A stretch of DNA of 64,000 nt from contig JAZMZV010000056.1 in the NCBI GenBank assembly GCA_045586185.1, positions 1 through 64,000 on the forward strand, written 5' to 3'. The position numbers and the translations under genes are program-made. Shown here one piece after another: positions 16,417-25,666 of the stretch (position 1 is its first letter; each line of letters opens with the position of its first letter). This DNA is from RUG11551 sp045586185. GTDB lineage: Bacteria; Planctomycetota; Planctomycetia; Pirellulales; Thermoguttaceae. The notes under the pieces were generated by a model. That model was not told where the DNA came from, searched no databases, and was given only the letters and a program-made list of their open reading frames with translations.

Positions 16417-17345
16417 AACGTTTTTTAAGAGTTGCGAGTTGCGAGTTGCGAGTTGCGAGGCGGGGATTCCGAGGGTTGAAAGGCGGTAACGGAGCGACCA
16501 GCGGGAGCGTAGTTACGCTTTCGCAGAGATGCGAGTTGCGAGTTGCGAATATTTTGGCTGCCGTTCTTGCAATGACGCTTTTTGTATGTCCGTTGTCGTT
16601 TGCCGACGAGCCGTCAGACGGGGCGACTGCAGCTTCAACTCCTCACTCCTCACTCCTCACTCCTAACTCACAGGCATCTCCAGATTATGGAATGGGTACA
16701 GAGCTTTCCCCTGATACGTTCGAGCTGTACTATAACGGCAAGAATCTGTATTTGGAAATGAATAGCCCCACTCGCGTTGATCCGGTTAAAACGCCGGCAG
16801 ACGGGAAATCGTTGTTTGTATTGCGTCAGTCTCCGTTCCAGAGAGCGAAAATGGACTCGCTCCAATTTCTTTATCCGTTCCCGTCTCGGGCGTTTGACGA
16901 CAACTCCGGGTCAACCCGCGTTGTGAGGGTTTATACAGAAAAGGGATACGCGATTACCGTTACGGATTTCGGCGGTCCGATCGACAGCCCGGAAAGCGCC
17001 AAAAAGGCGTTGGGAATTTTAACGGATTCCATCAAACAGCAGCTGGCGGGCAAGCTCGAAAAGCCGGAACTGATAACTATCAACTTCGCGCCGAAACTGG
17101 AAAACGCTTCTGTAATTGGCGTTCGGACTCAGCTGAGAATTCGTTACGAAAACCCCGCCAAAGACAAAGACGGAAACGACATTGCCGAGCTTCACAACGA
17201 GATTTACGAAACCGTCGGCATGACCGTTTCCGGGGAAGACTTTTTCGCGACGGTCGTAATCCAGATGTTCAACCGCCCATTTTCCCGCGACGTCCAGGAC
17301 GAAGTCTTAACGATGCTCAAGTCGTTTGAATCGATTAATAACTAG
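16413..17345 (+). CDS. Hypothetical exported protein with repeat-split signal peptide
   Basis: Function unknown. It starts at an ATG that overlaps the SpoIIE stop (ATGA), with AGGAG 8 bp upstream, so translation is coupled. Residues 1-6 (MKRFLR) are basic, and a hydrophobic export core (ILAAVLAMTLFVCPLSFADE) appears only at about 48-67; residues 7-46 between them are encoded by a heptamer array, a GGTAACGG palindrome and a second array. A further array encodes about residues 76-87. From residue 88 onward the protein looks normal, with a globular domain of mixed strand and helix. Removing the first insertion would rebuild a classic signal peptide. Its job may relate to the phosphatase upstream (inference from coupling). 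Confidence 0.75.
   Translation: MKRFLRVASCELRVARRGFRGLKGGNGATSGSVVTLSQRCELRVANILAAVLAMTLFVCPLSFADEPSDGATAASTPHSSLLTPNSQASPDYGMGTELSPDTFELYYNGKNLYLEMNSPTRVDPVKTPADGKSLFVLRQSPFQRAKMDSLQFLYPFPSRAFDDNSGSTRVVRVYTEKGYAITVTDFGGPIDSPESAKKALGILTDSIKQQLAGKLEKPELITINFAPKLENASVIGVRTQLRIRYENPAKDKDGNDIAELHNEIYETVGMTVSGEDFFATVVIQMFNRPFSRDVQDEVLTMLKSFESINN
16429..16552. repeat. Heptamer composite element inside a coding region
   Basis: GAGTTGC units (16429-16470), a GGTAACGG...GTTACGC palindrome (16477-16521, copy 2 of that family), then GCGAGTT units (16530-16550). All three frames matter here; the frame used by the gene stays open. Confidence 0.9.
16637..16672. repeat. Second heptamer array inside the same coding region
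   Basis: Five units of ACTCCTC/ACTCCTA type, translated as SSTPHSSLLTPNSQ-like sequence just after the predicted signal-peptide cleavage site. Confidence 0.85.
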
Positions 17346-17600
17346 GGAGCGCGGCGCCGAAGAAATCTCACGCAAAGTCCGCGAAGTAGTTTTAACCACA
17401 AAGAACACAAAGAACACAAAGAAATGAAAGGCGGTAACGGAGTTCGCGTAGCGAACGTAGTTACGCTTTGAACCGCTCACGCACACGGATGAGTCGGCGC
17501 TCGGCAGTCCCCTGCCGCATAAGAAGCCTCACGCAAAGTTCGCGAAGTCCGCAAAGTTATTTTTAAGCCGCAAAGATCGCAAAGAACGCAAAGAAATAAT
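17346..17600. repeat. Repeat-filled spacer before the decayed PEP-CTERM gene
   Basis: Contains CTCACGCAAAG-type repeats with nine-base periodicity (AAAGAACAC) at 17366-17424 and 17529-17596, and copy 3 of the GGTAACGG...GTTACGC palindrome at 17425-17468. Nothing else is visible up to 17,740; a TGTATAAT -10-like sequence lies at 17748-17755. Confidence 0.8.
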
Positions 17601-17810
17601 CGACGATCGCTTGCGGCGGAAGCCTTCAAAAATCACGAGAACGTAGCAAGCCCCACTGTCCTTCTGGTTCGCGGGCGTTTTCGCCCTCATTATCTTATCT
17701 TTTTCCTCTTTTATCTTCAATTTTTGGGGGCGTTTTTCTGAATATCGTGTATAATATATTGTATAATAACCAATTAGAAGAAATATTATATTTCCTGCCC
17801 CGCAAATACT

Positions 17811-18158
17811 ATGTCAATAATCCATACATTCTGCCGATTTTGTGTAATCGCTATATTTGCCGTTTTGTCTGGCGTTCTCCGATGAAATGAGCATTCCAGA
17901 CAACATCGACGATTTAACCTGGTCGTTTACCTCCAACGCCTTTTGGGGCGAAGACCCAACCGGCGTCTGGACGCTAAAAGTTTACGATCTTGGCGCAACA
18001 GATACATTTTACGTCTCCGACGTGTACATACGTTCTATATGGGCACGCTAAGAAACTCCGCCGTCCCGGAACCGTCAACGTGGGCGCTGATGGTTCTCGG
18101 CGTTGTACTTCTTGTTTTTCACAGTTTTCTCCCGCATAATCGTCGTATTTTTTCTTAA
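17811..18158 (+). pseudogene. Remnant of a P-domain PEP-CTERM protein
   Basis: Three reading-frame pieces in order look like one decayed gene. An ATG at 17811 opens a signal-peptide-like stretch ending at a TGA at 17883. A second frame from about 17870 to 18051 gives SIPDNIDDLTWSF and GEDPTGVWTLKVYDLG, typical of the end of a subtilase P-domain (PF01483). A third frame carries AVPEPSTWALMVLGVVLL, a PEP-CTERM sorting signal, ending at 18158. At least two frameshifts and a large internal deletion are implied, since a full P-domain protein would be several hundred residues. A real multi-frame protein is unlikely. Confidence 0.7.
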
Positions 18159-18282
18159 AATTTTCAAAAAATCTTTCCAAAGTTCTTCAAAGAGCCAAAT
18201 TACAGGTTATAATATATATTAAGTAGAATTATAATTCGGTATTTTACCTTAACCTACAATATACATTTGGAGATAACCCCCA

Positions 18283-21200
18283 ATGGCAAAACGAACGTTT
18301 GCAATCGTCGCTGTTTTCGCAGCGTTACTTTCCGTCACCCTTTCCGTTCGGGCGCAGGATTCGGATTATTACTGGACAGGCGCTCGAAATAATACTTATT
18401 ATTTCGCAGCTAACTGGAACTACAACGGTCAACCATACGAAGGCGTCTATGAAGAATCAAGGGATGATTATTTCCTGGATTCTTTTTCCCCATCGTTTAC
18501 CAAAAACGCTTTTATTCTTACAACAAACGGTACTGTAAATGTTGACTGGAGCGACTTTGGCGTTGCTTCCTTGACCATCGGCAACGGCATTGGCGGCGAA
18601 GGCAATACAGCAACGGTTTCTCGCGGCAATGCAGAACTTAAAACCAGGTTGACGATCAACAAAGGCGGATCGGCGACTTTTGGCGCGTTCACCATTTCAA
18701 ATAACAACAACGTTCCGGCAGCGCTGACCATGAACGGTGGAACTCTCACCACCGGAGCGCTAACGGTCAATAGCGGCTCATCAATTACTGTCAACGACGG
18801 ATCGTACACTTTAAGCGCCGCTTCTACCGCCGATTCCACTAATAACGGAACGATTACTCTGACCGTCGGTTTATTTGAAATTACGTCAGGCAAATCTTTT
18901 AGAGTTGGAGGAAATAACGCCAACGCTAAATTATCAATCAATGGAGGAACTTTTATTACGCCGTCCTCAACACCTACATACGTTGCCACGTCCACAAATG
19001 GAACAATTGAGCAAACCAACGGAACAGCAACCTTTAATGGCGCGCTTATTCTGGGTTGGGGCAATAACTCTGGAACGTATAATCTTTCCGGCGGAACGCT
19101 GACAACAACTGGCGAAGCTGGTTTATGGAATGCCAACTCGTCTGGCATTAGTACATTTAATGTAACAGGCGGGCAAGCGAATTTCAATACCTTTGTTATT
19201 GGTTTGCATAACAGTTCCGGAGATAACGCTTTGGCAAACGTTTTCAATTTGAATGCCGGGGAAGTCAATACAACAGGTACGTTTACCGTTAGAAAAACCG
19301 GTATTCTAAACGTTTCCAAAACAGCGCAAAACGCCGGCGGCAACGGCGTTTTGAAAGCCAATGCTATTGAAATCAATACAAGCGGCGTTTTGAACCTCTC
19401 TTCAGGAACGATTAACCTTGGATCTGGCGGAATTACATCGTCCGACAACGCCTACGCGATTAATCTTTCTGGCGGTACGCTTGGAACTAACAACGCCAGC
19501 TGGTCCTCGGCTTTGAACGCGGCGCTTTCCAATACGACCACGTTCTCGCCGGGAGAAGGTCAGACGATTACCTGGAGCGGCGTTCTTTCCGGCTCTGGCT
19601 CTATATCCAAAAACGGCGATGGTACGCTGAAATTGTCTGGAACGAACACTTTTTCCGGTGGAATTACTGTTAACGCTGGTAAGCTTTTAATTACGGGCTC
19701 CTCTGTCGGAACCGGCACGACCATGAACAACAACGCTCTGATTGAATTCGCGATTGAGTCGGGAACAGTTTCAATCACTAACAACGTTGACAATCTTACC
19801 AACGGCGGCAAGACGATTAAAACAGGCGCTGGAACGCTTTCTACAAATAAATGGATAAGCGGTCAGGTTGAAGTACAAGAAGGAACGTTGAAGCTGACCA
19901 ATGGTTTTGGCTCTGGCAAGCGGTTCAACGGTACAATCACCATTGCTCAAGGCTCTCTGTTAGATTGCGCGGCAAAAGATACGCTCGGATACGGTTCAGC
20001 CAATACTGTTATGAATATTTACGGTACTATGAACAGTTCCGTGGATAACGAAACGCTCAATAACACAACGCTTCACATGTACGGCGGTACGGCGCAGGCG
20101 ACCAGCGGCAGCACATTCGACATTTTGAATGCGGGCGTGAAGTTTTATTCGTACGCTCTTACAGGCGCAACGCCAGAAACGCCAACCGTTTCAACGATTT
20201 CACCCACGCTGCTTCTTCGTCATAACGGTACGCTTCCAATTGACACCGCCGCTAATTCGCAGTTGAATTTGACTGGCGAAATTACGGGATGGTATAATAA
20301 TTCTACACAATACAATTGTTCTATTACCAAGCTTGGCGATGGTACGCTGGAAATTTCGGCGAATAACCCCAAGTATAGCGGAACGACAACGATATCAGCT
20401 GGTACGCTCAAATTGTCAGGCGCCGGTACGCTGGGAACAGGATCTGTTACAAATAACGCAACTTTGGAATTTGCTCATACTGGCGCCCAATCGTTTGCCA
20501 ATGTTATTTCAGGATCCGGCGCTGTTAACAAAACCGGCGCTGGTACGATGGAGCTGACTGGCGCTAATACGTATACCGGAACGACGACGATTTCTGCCGG
20601 TACGCTCAAATTGTCAGGCGCCGGCGCGCTGGGAACAGGCAATATTGTTAATAACGCGACTTTGGAATTTGCTCAAACTGGCGTCCAATCGTTTAGCAAT
20701 GTCATATCTGGAACAGGCTCTGTTATCAAATCCGGAGCTGGTACAGTTACCCTCTCCGGCGCTAACACGTACACCGGCGCGACAACCATTTCCGGGGGAA
20801 CGCTAGAGGTCAACAACAATTTCACGTCCTCAAGCAGTCTTGCCGGCTCGGGAACGCTGAAGCTGTCCGGCGACAAAAAGTATTTCGAAATTGGCGACGC
20901 ATCCGAGTTTACGGGAACGGTTCAGATCTTTGACACCGGAATTTCCGCCCAATCCCGCGTTTATCTCGCCGGGGCAAACGGAACAACGTCAACAAACATC
21001 GACCTGTCGAACGCTACGGTTGAGATCAATGGCAATACTTCTGGCAAGTTTTCAGAACTTACATTTTTCAAGGGCGGTTCAACTTTAACCGTCGGAACGT
21101 TAAACGGCAACAACTACGGCAGAATTATTAACCTCGACAGTTCAAGCGATGCGGCTTACAATAATTTAACCGTCAGCAGCGGAACTTTTGCCGGGCAAAT

Positions 21201-22605
21201 CGGTCGAGAAGACGCTTCTGGCAGTTCGTACGCCTACGTTAACAAAATCAACTTGAATAAAGTCGGCAATGACACGTTCACGTTCAGCGGTATACCGTAT
21301 TATTTTGGCGAAACCAACATTCAAGGAGGCATTCTCAAGTTCGTAAACGACAATACATCGGGCAATAAACTTTTCAATCGTTCTAACGCGTTAAAAGGGT
21401 CTGGAACGCTTCAAGTTGTCGGAAATACGGATAACTGGGTTCTCTTTGCGATCAACGCCAACGCCAGTTCCCCGCAGGAATTTTCTGGATTGCTTGATGT
21501 ATCAGGCAACTTCGTGTTCTATCAAAACACCAATTTGGGTAACGCAACGCTTCATGTTGCTGAAGACTCTTATGCCACCATTCACGGCGGCAATACAAAG
21601 AATCTGACGGTTAAAGAACTCAATACAGAATCCGGCTCCAAGGTCAGAATCAGCCATGCCAGCCCCGGCGCTGGTAATTTTGCAACGCTCACCGTTGGTT
21701 CTGGAACCGTCAACGGGGACTTGGGAGAAATCGCCAATAACGCATACTACAACTGGGTCAAGCTGAACAAAGTTAGCGACGGCTCGGAAGACGGCGGAAG
21801 GCTGACCCTTGCTGGCGCGTTCCTGTATACTGGCGAAACAACCGTTTCCGGCGGCGTTCTCGAACTTACCGGCGACGCGGTTTCCGCTAACGGTCCGGTG
21901 ACGGTAGGGGATAACGGAACGTTGATATACAATCTGGCGGAAGGACAGTCGAAATTGCTGACGATTGACAATTCTAACAAGATAGTCAGTACCGGCACAG
22001 TAGAAAAGACTGGCGCTGGAACGCTGCAGATTTACGCTGCTTCAGCTGGACAGGTTGACGCCAGTCATTTCCTTGTCTCGTCCGGTCGTCTGGATATGAA
22101 AGAGTACTACAAAGGAACGCTTGAAGTCGGTAAAAAACTCGACGAAGGATATACAACCGCAACGTTTTCGCCGGGCAACTCAGTCGGCTCGTTGACAATT
22201 GACGGCGTTTTTACGCTCAATCCGGGTTCAACGCTGTTGATGGAAATCGGCGGTCCTGATCCTGAAGACAACGATATTTTAATCGTCAATGGAGACATTA
22301 CGCTCGGAAACAACGCGATAATCACGCTGGCTAAGACGGACGACTGTACTTTAGGCTTTGGCGAATCGTTTACCATGATTTTGACGGCTAACAACATTTC
22401 TGATTTAAACATTTTGGACTTTGTTCAAACGTCCGATTTCACAGATCTGAATTACGAACAGATTACTTATGAAGGCAGTCCTGTGTACGCCATTACTGCC
22501 AGAACCTTCAATGCAAACGAGATTCCGGAACCGTCAACTTGGGCGCTGCTGATTCTCGGCGCTGCGGGACTGCTGTACTGGCGGAAAAGAAAGAGCAATA
22601 AATAA
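18283..22605 (+). CDS. PEP-CTERM protein with autotransporter-type beta-strand repeats
   Basis: Very long exported surface protein (1440 residues). A signal peptide covers about residues 1-24 (VRAQD). Many short Gly/Thr/Asn-rich repeats such as GDGTLKLSGTNTFSGG are of the PATR type (PF12951) and predict a beta-helix stalk. The C-terminus has IPEPSTWALLILGAAGLLYW then RKRK: the PEP motif, a membrane helix and a basic end, which exosortase systems process. Residues about 690-890 include near-identical tandem units with a 66-residue period. Ribosome site GGAGA precedes the ATG. It lies downstream of a decayed PEP-CTERM gene. Likely adhesin or surface-layer-type role; no enzyme domain is visible. 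Confidence 0.9.
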   Translation: MAKRTFAIVAVFAALLSVTLSVRAQDSDYYWTGARNNTYYFAANWNYNGQPYEGVYEESRDDYFLDSFSPSFTKNAFILTTNGTVNVDWSDFGVASLTIGNGIGGEGNTATVSRGNAELKTRLTINKGGSATFGAFTISNNNNVPAALTMNGGTLTTGALTVNSGSSITVNDGSYTLSAASTADSTNNGTITLTVGLFEITSGKSFRVGGNNANAKLSINGGTFITPSSTPTYVATSTNGTIEQTNGTATFNGALILGWGNNSGTYNLSGGTLTTTGEAGLWNANSSGISTFNVTGGQANFNTFVIGLHNSSGDNALANVFNLNAGEVNTTGTFTVRKTGILNVSKTAQNAGGNGVLKANAIEINTSGVLNLSSGTINLGSGGITSSDNAYAINLSGGTLGTNNASWSSALNAALSNTTTFSPGEGQTITWSGVLSGSGSISKNGDGTLKLSGTNTFSGGITVNAGKLLITGSSVGTGTTMNNNALIEFAIESGTVSITNNVDNLTNGGKTIKTGAGTLSTNKWISGQVEVQEGTLKLTNGFGSGKRFNGTITIAQGSLLDCAAKDTLGYGSANTVMNIYGTMNSSVDNETLNNTTLHMYGGTAQATSGSTFDILNAGVKFYSYALTGATPETPTVSTISPTLLLRHNGTLPIDTAANSQLNLTGEITGWYNNSTQYNCSITKLGDGTLEISANNPKYSGTTTISAGTLKLSGAGTLGTGSVTNNATLEFAHTGAQSFANVISGSGAVNKTGAGTMELTGANTYTGTTTISAGTLKLSGAGALGTGNIVNNATLEFAQTGVQSFSNVISGTGSVIKSGAGTVTLSGANTYTGATTISGGTLEVNNNFTSSSSLAGSGTLKLSGDKKYFEIGDASEFTGTVQIFDTGISAQSRVYLAGANGTTSTNIDLSNATVEINGNTSGKFSELTFFKGGSTLTVGTLNGNNYGRIINLDSSSDAAYNNLTVSSGTFAGQIGREDASGSSYAYVNKINLNKVGNDTFTFSGIPYYFGETNIQGGILKFVNDNTSGNKLFNRSNALKGSGTLQVVGNTDNWVLFAINANASSPQEFSGLLDVSGNFVFYQNTNLGNATLHVAEDSYATIHGGNTKNLTVKELNTESGSKVRISHASPGAGNFATLTVGSGTVNGDLGEIANNAYYNWVKLNKVSDGSEDGGRLTLAGAFLYTGETTVSGGVLELTGDAVSANGPVTVGDNGTLIYNLAEGQSKLLTIDNSNKIVSTGTVEKTGAGTLQIYAASAGQVDASHFLVSSGRLDMKEYYKGTLEVGKKLDEGYTTATFSPGNSVGSLTIDGVFTLNPGSTLLMEIGGPDPEDNDILIVNGDITLGNNAIITLAKTDDCTLGFGESFTMILTANNISDLNILDFVQTSDFTDLNYEQITYEGSPVYAITARTFNANEIPEPSTWALLILGAAGLLYWRKRKSNK

Positions 22606-22631
22606 TTTCGGGGAGCGCTTGCGCGGGGAGT

Positions 22632-22858
22632 GCGGCGGCTTGACGCCGCCTTCACCTAAGTGTTACAAATAATTTTGTATAGTTACGGTGTCGTCGTGAG
22701 CGCTTTGTAGTATTTATATTCGGCTCGTCGTAAGTACGTGCGCGGGTCGCTGGTTAAGGCGGCGCCTATGGGCGCCGCATTCCCCGGTCGTTACTGGCAC
22801 GAAATACTTTTTCTATACTTCTCAACATTTTTGTTTAAAAGCGACGTCAAGCCGTCGC
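22632..22858. repeat. GCGRCG hairpin repeats, two copies
   Basis: Palindromes at 22632-22649 (GCGGCG-GCTTGA-CGCCGC) and 22841-22858 (GCGACG-TCAAGC-CGTCGC) followed by ACTCC. The loop is constant and the stem changes in pairs; further copies are at 40260-40277 and 40415-40432. The rest of 22606-22880 shows no gene. Confidence 0.85.
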
Positions 22859-22882
22859 ACTCCAAAAAATTATCTCCAACTC

Positions 22883-22910
22883 TTGCAATTGATTTTGATT
22901 CTTGTATAAT
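22883..22910 (+). promoter_or_regulatory. Promoter candidate of the GH16 gene
   Basis: TTGCAA, 16 bp (containing TTTTGATT), TATAAT. It lies about 90 bp before the ATG. Confidence 0.65.
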
Positions 22911-22997
22911 CATAATTGTTCAATCGTTTGAATTGATTGTCTTCCGGGGACGTCTGCGCCTTGGATGATAATTAGTATACCTTTTGAAAGGACATTT

Positions 22998-23828
22998 ATG
23001 AACAATCATTTGTTTCAATGCGCTCTTGGAACGTTGGCTGCTGTTGCGATGGCGCTGTCGGCGGCGTATGCTGACGACGCGGTTCCTCAGACGCTTAAAT
23101 CGTACGAAGGCAAAACGCTCAAGCTGGTTTGGAACGACGAGTTCAACGGAACCGGGGCTGTCAATCCCGCTGACTGGAAATACGAGCATGGTTTTGTTCG
23201 CAATCACGAGAAACAGTTCTATACCGATAAACGAACGGAAAACGTCTGTCAGAAAGACGGCAAGCTGATCATCACGGCTATTAAAGAAGCGTATGAAGAA
23301 AACGGCGTCAAAGCCGAGTACACCGCTGGCAGCATCGAAACTCGAGGGTTGCATAATTGGCAGTACGGCCGTATTGAAGTTCGCGCCAAACTTCCGAAGG
23401 GAAAAGGCGTCTGGCCTGCCATTTGGACGGTGGGGTCTGGCGCGCCGTACCCGCTGGCTGGCGAAATCGACATCATGGAATACGTCGGCAAACAGCCGTC
23501 GGTTGTACACGGAACCATTCACGGCAAGGGAAAGAACGGGCGTCCTTACTGTTCCAAGAGCGGATCCGTTCACATTCCCAATATTGAAGACCGAATGGCG
23601 GTCTATGCGATTGAATGGACTCACGACCGAATCTGGTTTTTCGTGGACGATCAGATGTACTTCACTGTCGATTTGAACGAGTTTGACGCCGTTGGACGTC
23701 CGTTTGACTATCCGCAATACTTAAAGCTCAATCTGGCGTTAGGCGGCGGCTGGGGCGGACCAATCGACGATTCCATTTTCCCACAAACGTTCGAAATCGA
23801 CTACGTCCGCGTCTATCAATTCGAGTAA
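22998..23828 (+). CDS. Secreted GH16 beta-glucanase-like hydrolase
   Basis: Predicted endo-acting beta-glucanase (laminarinase or related) of 276 residues. A signal peptide covers residues 1-26. The catalytic motif EIDIME is at 156-161, with Glu156 as nucleophile and Glu161 as acid/base in this family. Substrate-cleft aromatics such as WPAIWT lie just before, and the end FEIDYVRVYQFE is the usual GH16 last strand. The ATG at 22998 is chosen because AAAGGA lies 6 bp before it; an earlier in-frame start at 22965 has no ribosome site. Substrate may be laminarin, lichenan or agar-type glycans; sequence alone does not decide. Confidence 0.92.
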   Translation: MNNHLFQCALGTLAAVAMALSAAYADDAVPQTLKSYEGKTLKLVWNDEFNGTGAVNPADWKYEHGFVRNHEKQFYTDKRTENVCQKDGKLIITAIKEAYEENGVKAEYTAGSIETRGLHNWQYGRIEVRAKLPKGKGVWPAIWTVGSGAPYPLAGEIDIMEYVGKQPSVVHGTIHGKGKNGRPYCSKSGSVHIPNIEDRMAVYAIEWTHDRIWFFVDDQMYFTVDLNEFDAVGRPFDYPQYLKLNLALGGGWGGPIDDSIFPQTFEIDYVRVYQFE

Positions 23829-23843
23829 CAATTTTTGAATCGC

Positions 23844-23885
23844 CAATCATCAATCACTAATTACTCATTACTAATTACTCATTAA
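23844..23885. repeat. Heptamer array (AATCATC/AATTACT/CATTACT)
   Basis: Six units, drifting in sequence along the array, ending 5 bp before the ettA start codon. Confidence 0.85.
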
Positions 23886-23889
23886 CCCC

Positions 23890-25569
23890 ATGCCTCCACA
23901 TTATATTTTTGAGATGAACCGCGTCTGTAAACGTTACGGCGAAAAGACGGTTCTGGAAAACATCAGTCTGTTGTTCTATTACGGCGCGAAAATCGGCATC
24001 GTTGGCGAAAACGGCGCGGGCAAGTCAACCCTGCTGAAAATCATGGCGGGAATTGACAAGGACTTTGAAGGGACGGCGGAAATCGCCAAGGGAATGAAGG
24101 TTTGCTGCGTCATGCAGGAGCCGGAGCTTGACCTTGATTCCACCGTTAGAGAGAATCTGCTCAAATCGGTCGCTGACGTTCAGGCGAAAATCGACGAGTT
24201 CAATCAGATTTCCATCGATATGGGCGACCCGGATCAGGCGGATAATTTCGACGCTCTGATGGAACGCATGGGCAAGCTTCAGGAAGAAATCGACGCTTGT
24301 AACGGCTGGGAACTGGACAGACGAATCGACATCGCCGCCGACGCTCTGGTTCTGCCGCCGGACGACGCGATTGTTCGGAAACTGTCCGGGGGAGAGCGGC
24401 GCCGCGTCGCGCTGTGCAAGGCGTTGCTGGAACAGCCCGACCTGCTTCTTCTGGACGAACCGACAAACCATCTCGACGCCGAAACGGTGCAGTGGCTGGA
24501 AGGCACCCTGCGGGACTATCCCGGCACGGTTATCATCGTTACTCACGACCGCTACTTCCTCGACAATATTACCAAATGGATTCTGGAAATCGACAACGCC
24601 CGCGGGATTCCCTTTGAAGGGAACTACTCGTCCTGGCTGGCGCAGAAGGCGGAACTGCTGAGAATTATCGAAAAGAAAGAGACGCAGCGGCAGAAGATTC
24701 TGCAGCGGGAACTGGACTGGATTCAAAAAGCCCATCAGGGACGCAAGCAGAAAAACGAGGCGAGAATCAACGCGTACAATCAGCTGGCGGCTCAGCAAAC
24801 GATTGACGACAAGTCGGATTGCCTGATTCAAATCGCGCCGGGCGAACGTCTGGGCGACAAAGTCATTCAGTTCAAAAACGTTACAAAGGGATACAACATC
24901 GCCGGGAACGACATTACTCTTATCGACAACGCCTCGTTCGACATCCCGCCGGGAGCGATTGTCGGCGTTATCGGTCCCAACGGGACGGGGAAAACAACCA
25001 TGTTCCGCATGATCGTCGGGGAGGAAAAGCCGGATTCCGGGACGATTGAAATCGGGTCGTCTGTCCAGCTGGCGTACGTCGACCAGCATCGCGACGCGCT
25101 GGACGACAACAAAACTATCTTCGAGGAAATCACCGACGGAAAAGACGTTATTGAAATGGGGAAAGTCAAAATCAACAGCCGCGCCTACGTTTCGAGATTC
25201 AATTTCCGGGGAACGCAGCAGCAAAAACTCGTCGGGCAATGTTCCGGCGGAGAGCGCAACCGCGTCCATCTGGCGAAACTGCTGCGCCGCGGCGGGAATG
25301 TTCTTTTGTTGGACGAACCGACCAACGACCTGGACGTCAACACGATGAGAACGCTGGAACAGGCTCTTCTCGACTTCGCCGGCTGCGCCGTGGTAATCAG
25401 CCACGACCGATTCTTCCTCGACAGAATCTGCACGCATTTGCTCGTCTACGAGGGCGACGGCAAAGTCCGCTGGTTTGAAGGAAACTTCTCCGACTACGAA
25501 GAAATGCTCAAGAAATCCGATCCCAGCCGATTCGGCAATCGACGAAGCAAGTATAAGAAGATTAAATAG
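23890..25569 (+). CDS. ettA: ABC-F protein, energy-dependent translational throttle
   Basis: Soluble twin-ATPase that binds the ribosomal E site and couples translation to ATP level (EttA/YjjK family knowledge). 559 residues, close to the 555 of E. coli EttA. First Walker A GENGAGKST at 39-47, signature LSGGERRR and Walker B LLLLDEPTNHLD; the P-site-interacting linker includes QKAHQGRKQKNEARI; second Walker A GPNGTGKTT, signature CSGGERNR and LLLDEPTNDLD. There are no membrane segments. The leader has no ribosome site and consists of a heptamer array. A heptamer array starts right at the stop codon. Confidence 0.92.
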   Translation: MPPHYIFEMNRVCKRYGEKTVLENISLLFYYGAKIGIVGENGAGKSTLLKIMAGIDKDFEGTAEIAKGMKVCCVMQEPELDLDSTVRENLLKSVADVQAKIDEFNQISIDMGDPDQADNFDALMERMGKLQEEIDACNGWELDRRIDIAADALVLPPDDAIVRKLSGGERRRVALCKALLEQPDLLLLDEPTNHLDAETVQWLEGTLRDYPGTVIIVTHDRYFLDNITKWILEIDNARGIPFEGNYSSWLAQKAELLRIIEKKETQRQKILQRELDWIQKAHQGRKQKNEARINAYNQLAAQQTIDDKSDCLIQIAPGERLGDKVIQFKNVTKGYNIAGNDITLIDNASFDIPPGAIVGVIGPNGTGKTTMFRMIVGEEKPDSGTIEIGSSVQLAYVDQHRDALDDNKTIFEEITDGKDVIEMGKVKINSRAYVSRFNFRGTQQQKLVGQCSGGERNRVHLAKLLRRGGNVLLLDEPTNDLDVNTMRTLEQALLDFAGCAVVISHDRFFLDRICTHLLVYEGDGKVRWFEGNFSDYEEMLKKSDPSRFGNRRSKYKKIK

Positions 25570-25600
25570 AGGGAATAGGGAGTGGGGAATAGGGAATAGT
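25569..25600. repeat. Heptamer array at the ettA stop
   Basis: Four units GGGAATA, GGGAGTG, GGGAATA, GGGAATA starting one base after the stop codon and running into the terminator. Confidence 0.85.
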
Positions 25601-25601
25601 T

Positions 25602-25630
25602 AAAAAGGCGTCTTTTTAGACGCCTTTTTA
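25602..25630. terminator. Bidirectional terminator between convergent genes
   Basis: AAAAAGGCGTCT, four-base loop TTTT, AGACGCCTTTTT. It has a 12-bp stem with A and T runs on both sides, between ettA and the leftward PEP-CTERM gene. Confidence 0.88.
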
Positions 25631-25666
25631 ATTCATCGAAGCAATGTCAGCTGACGGGATATTTAA

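Noticed and set aside
17811..18158. A functional small PEP-CTERM protein by programmed frameshifting
   Set aside because: Two shifts would be needed and no slippery sequence is evident at either; decay is simpler.
18468..19448. 326-residue open frame on the minus strand inside the large PEP-CTERM gene
   Set aside because: It is the complement of Gly/Thr/Asn-rich repeats, giving a Pro/Val/Leu-rich product without start signals or domain; the plus-strand gene is clear.
24025..25437. 470-residue open frame opposite ettA
   Set aside because: Antisense shadow of a conserved ABC-F gene; Arg/Val/Phe-rich product with no motif.
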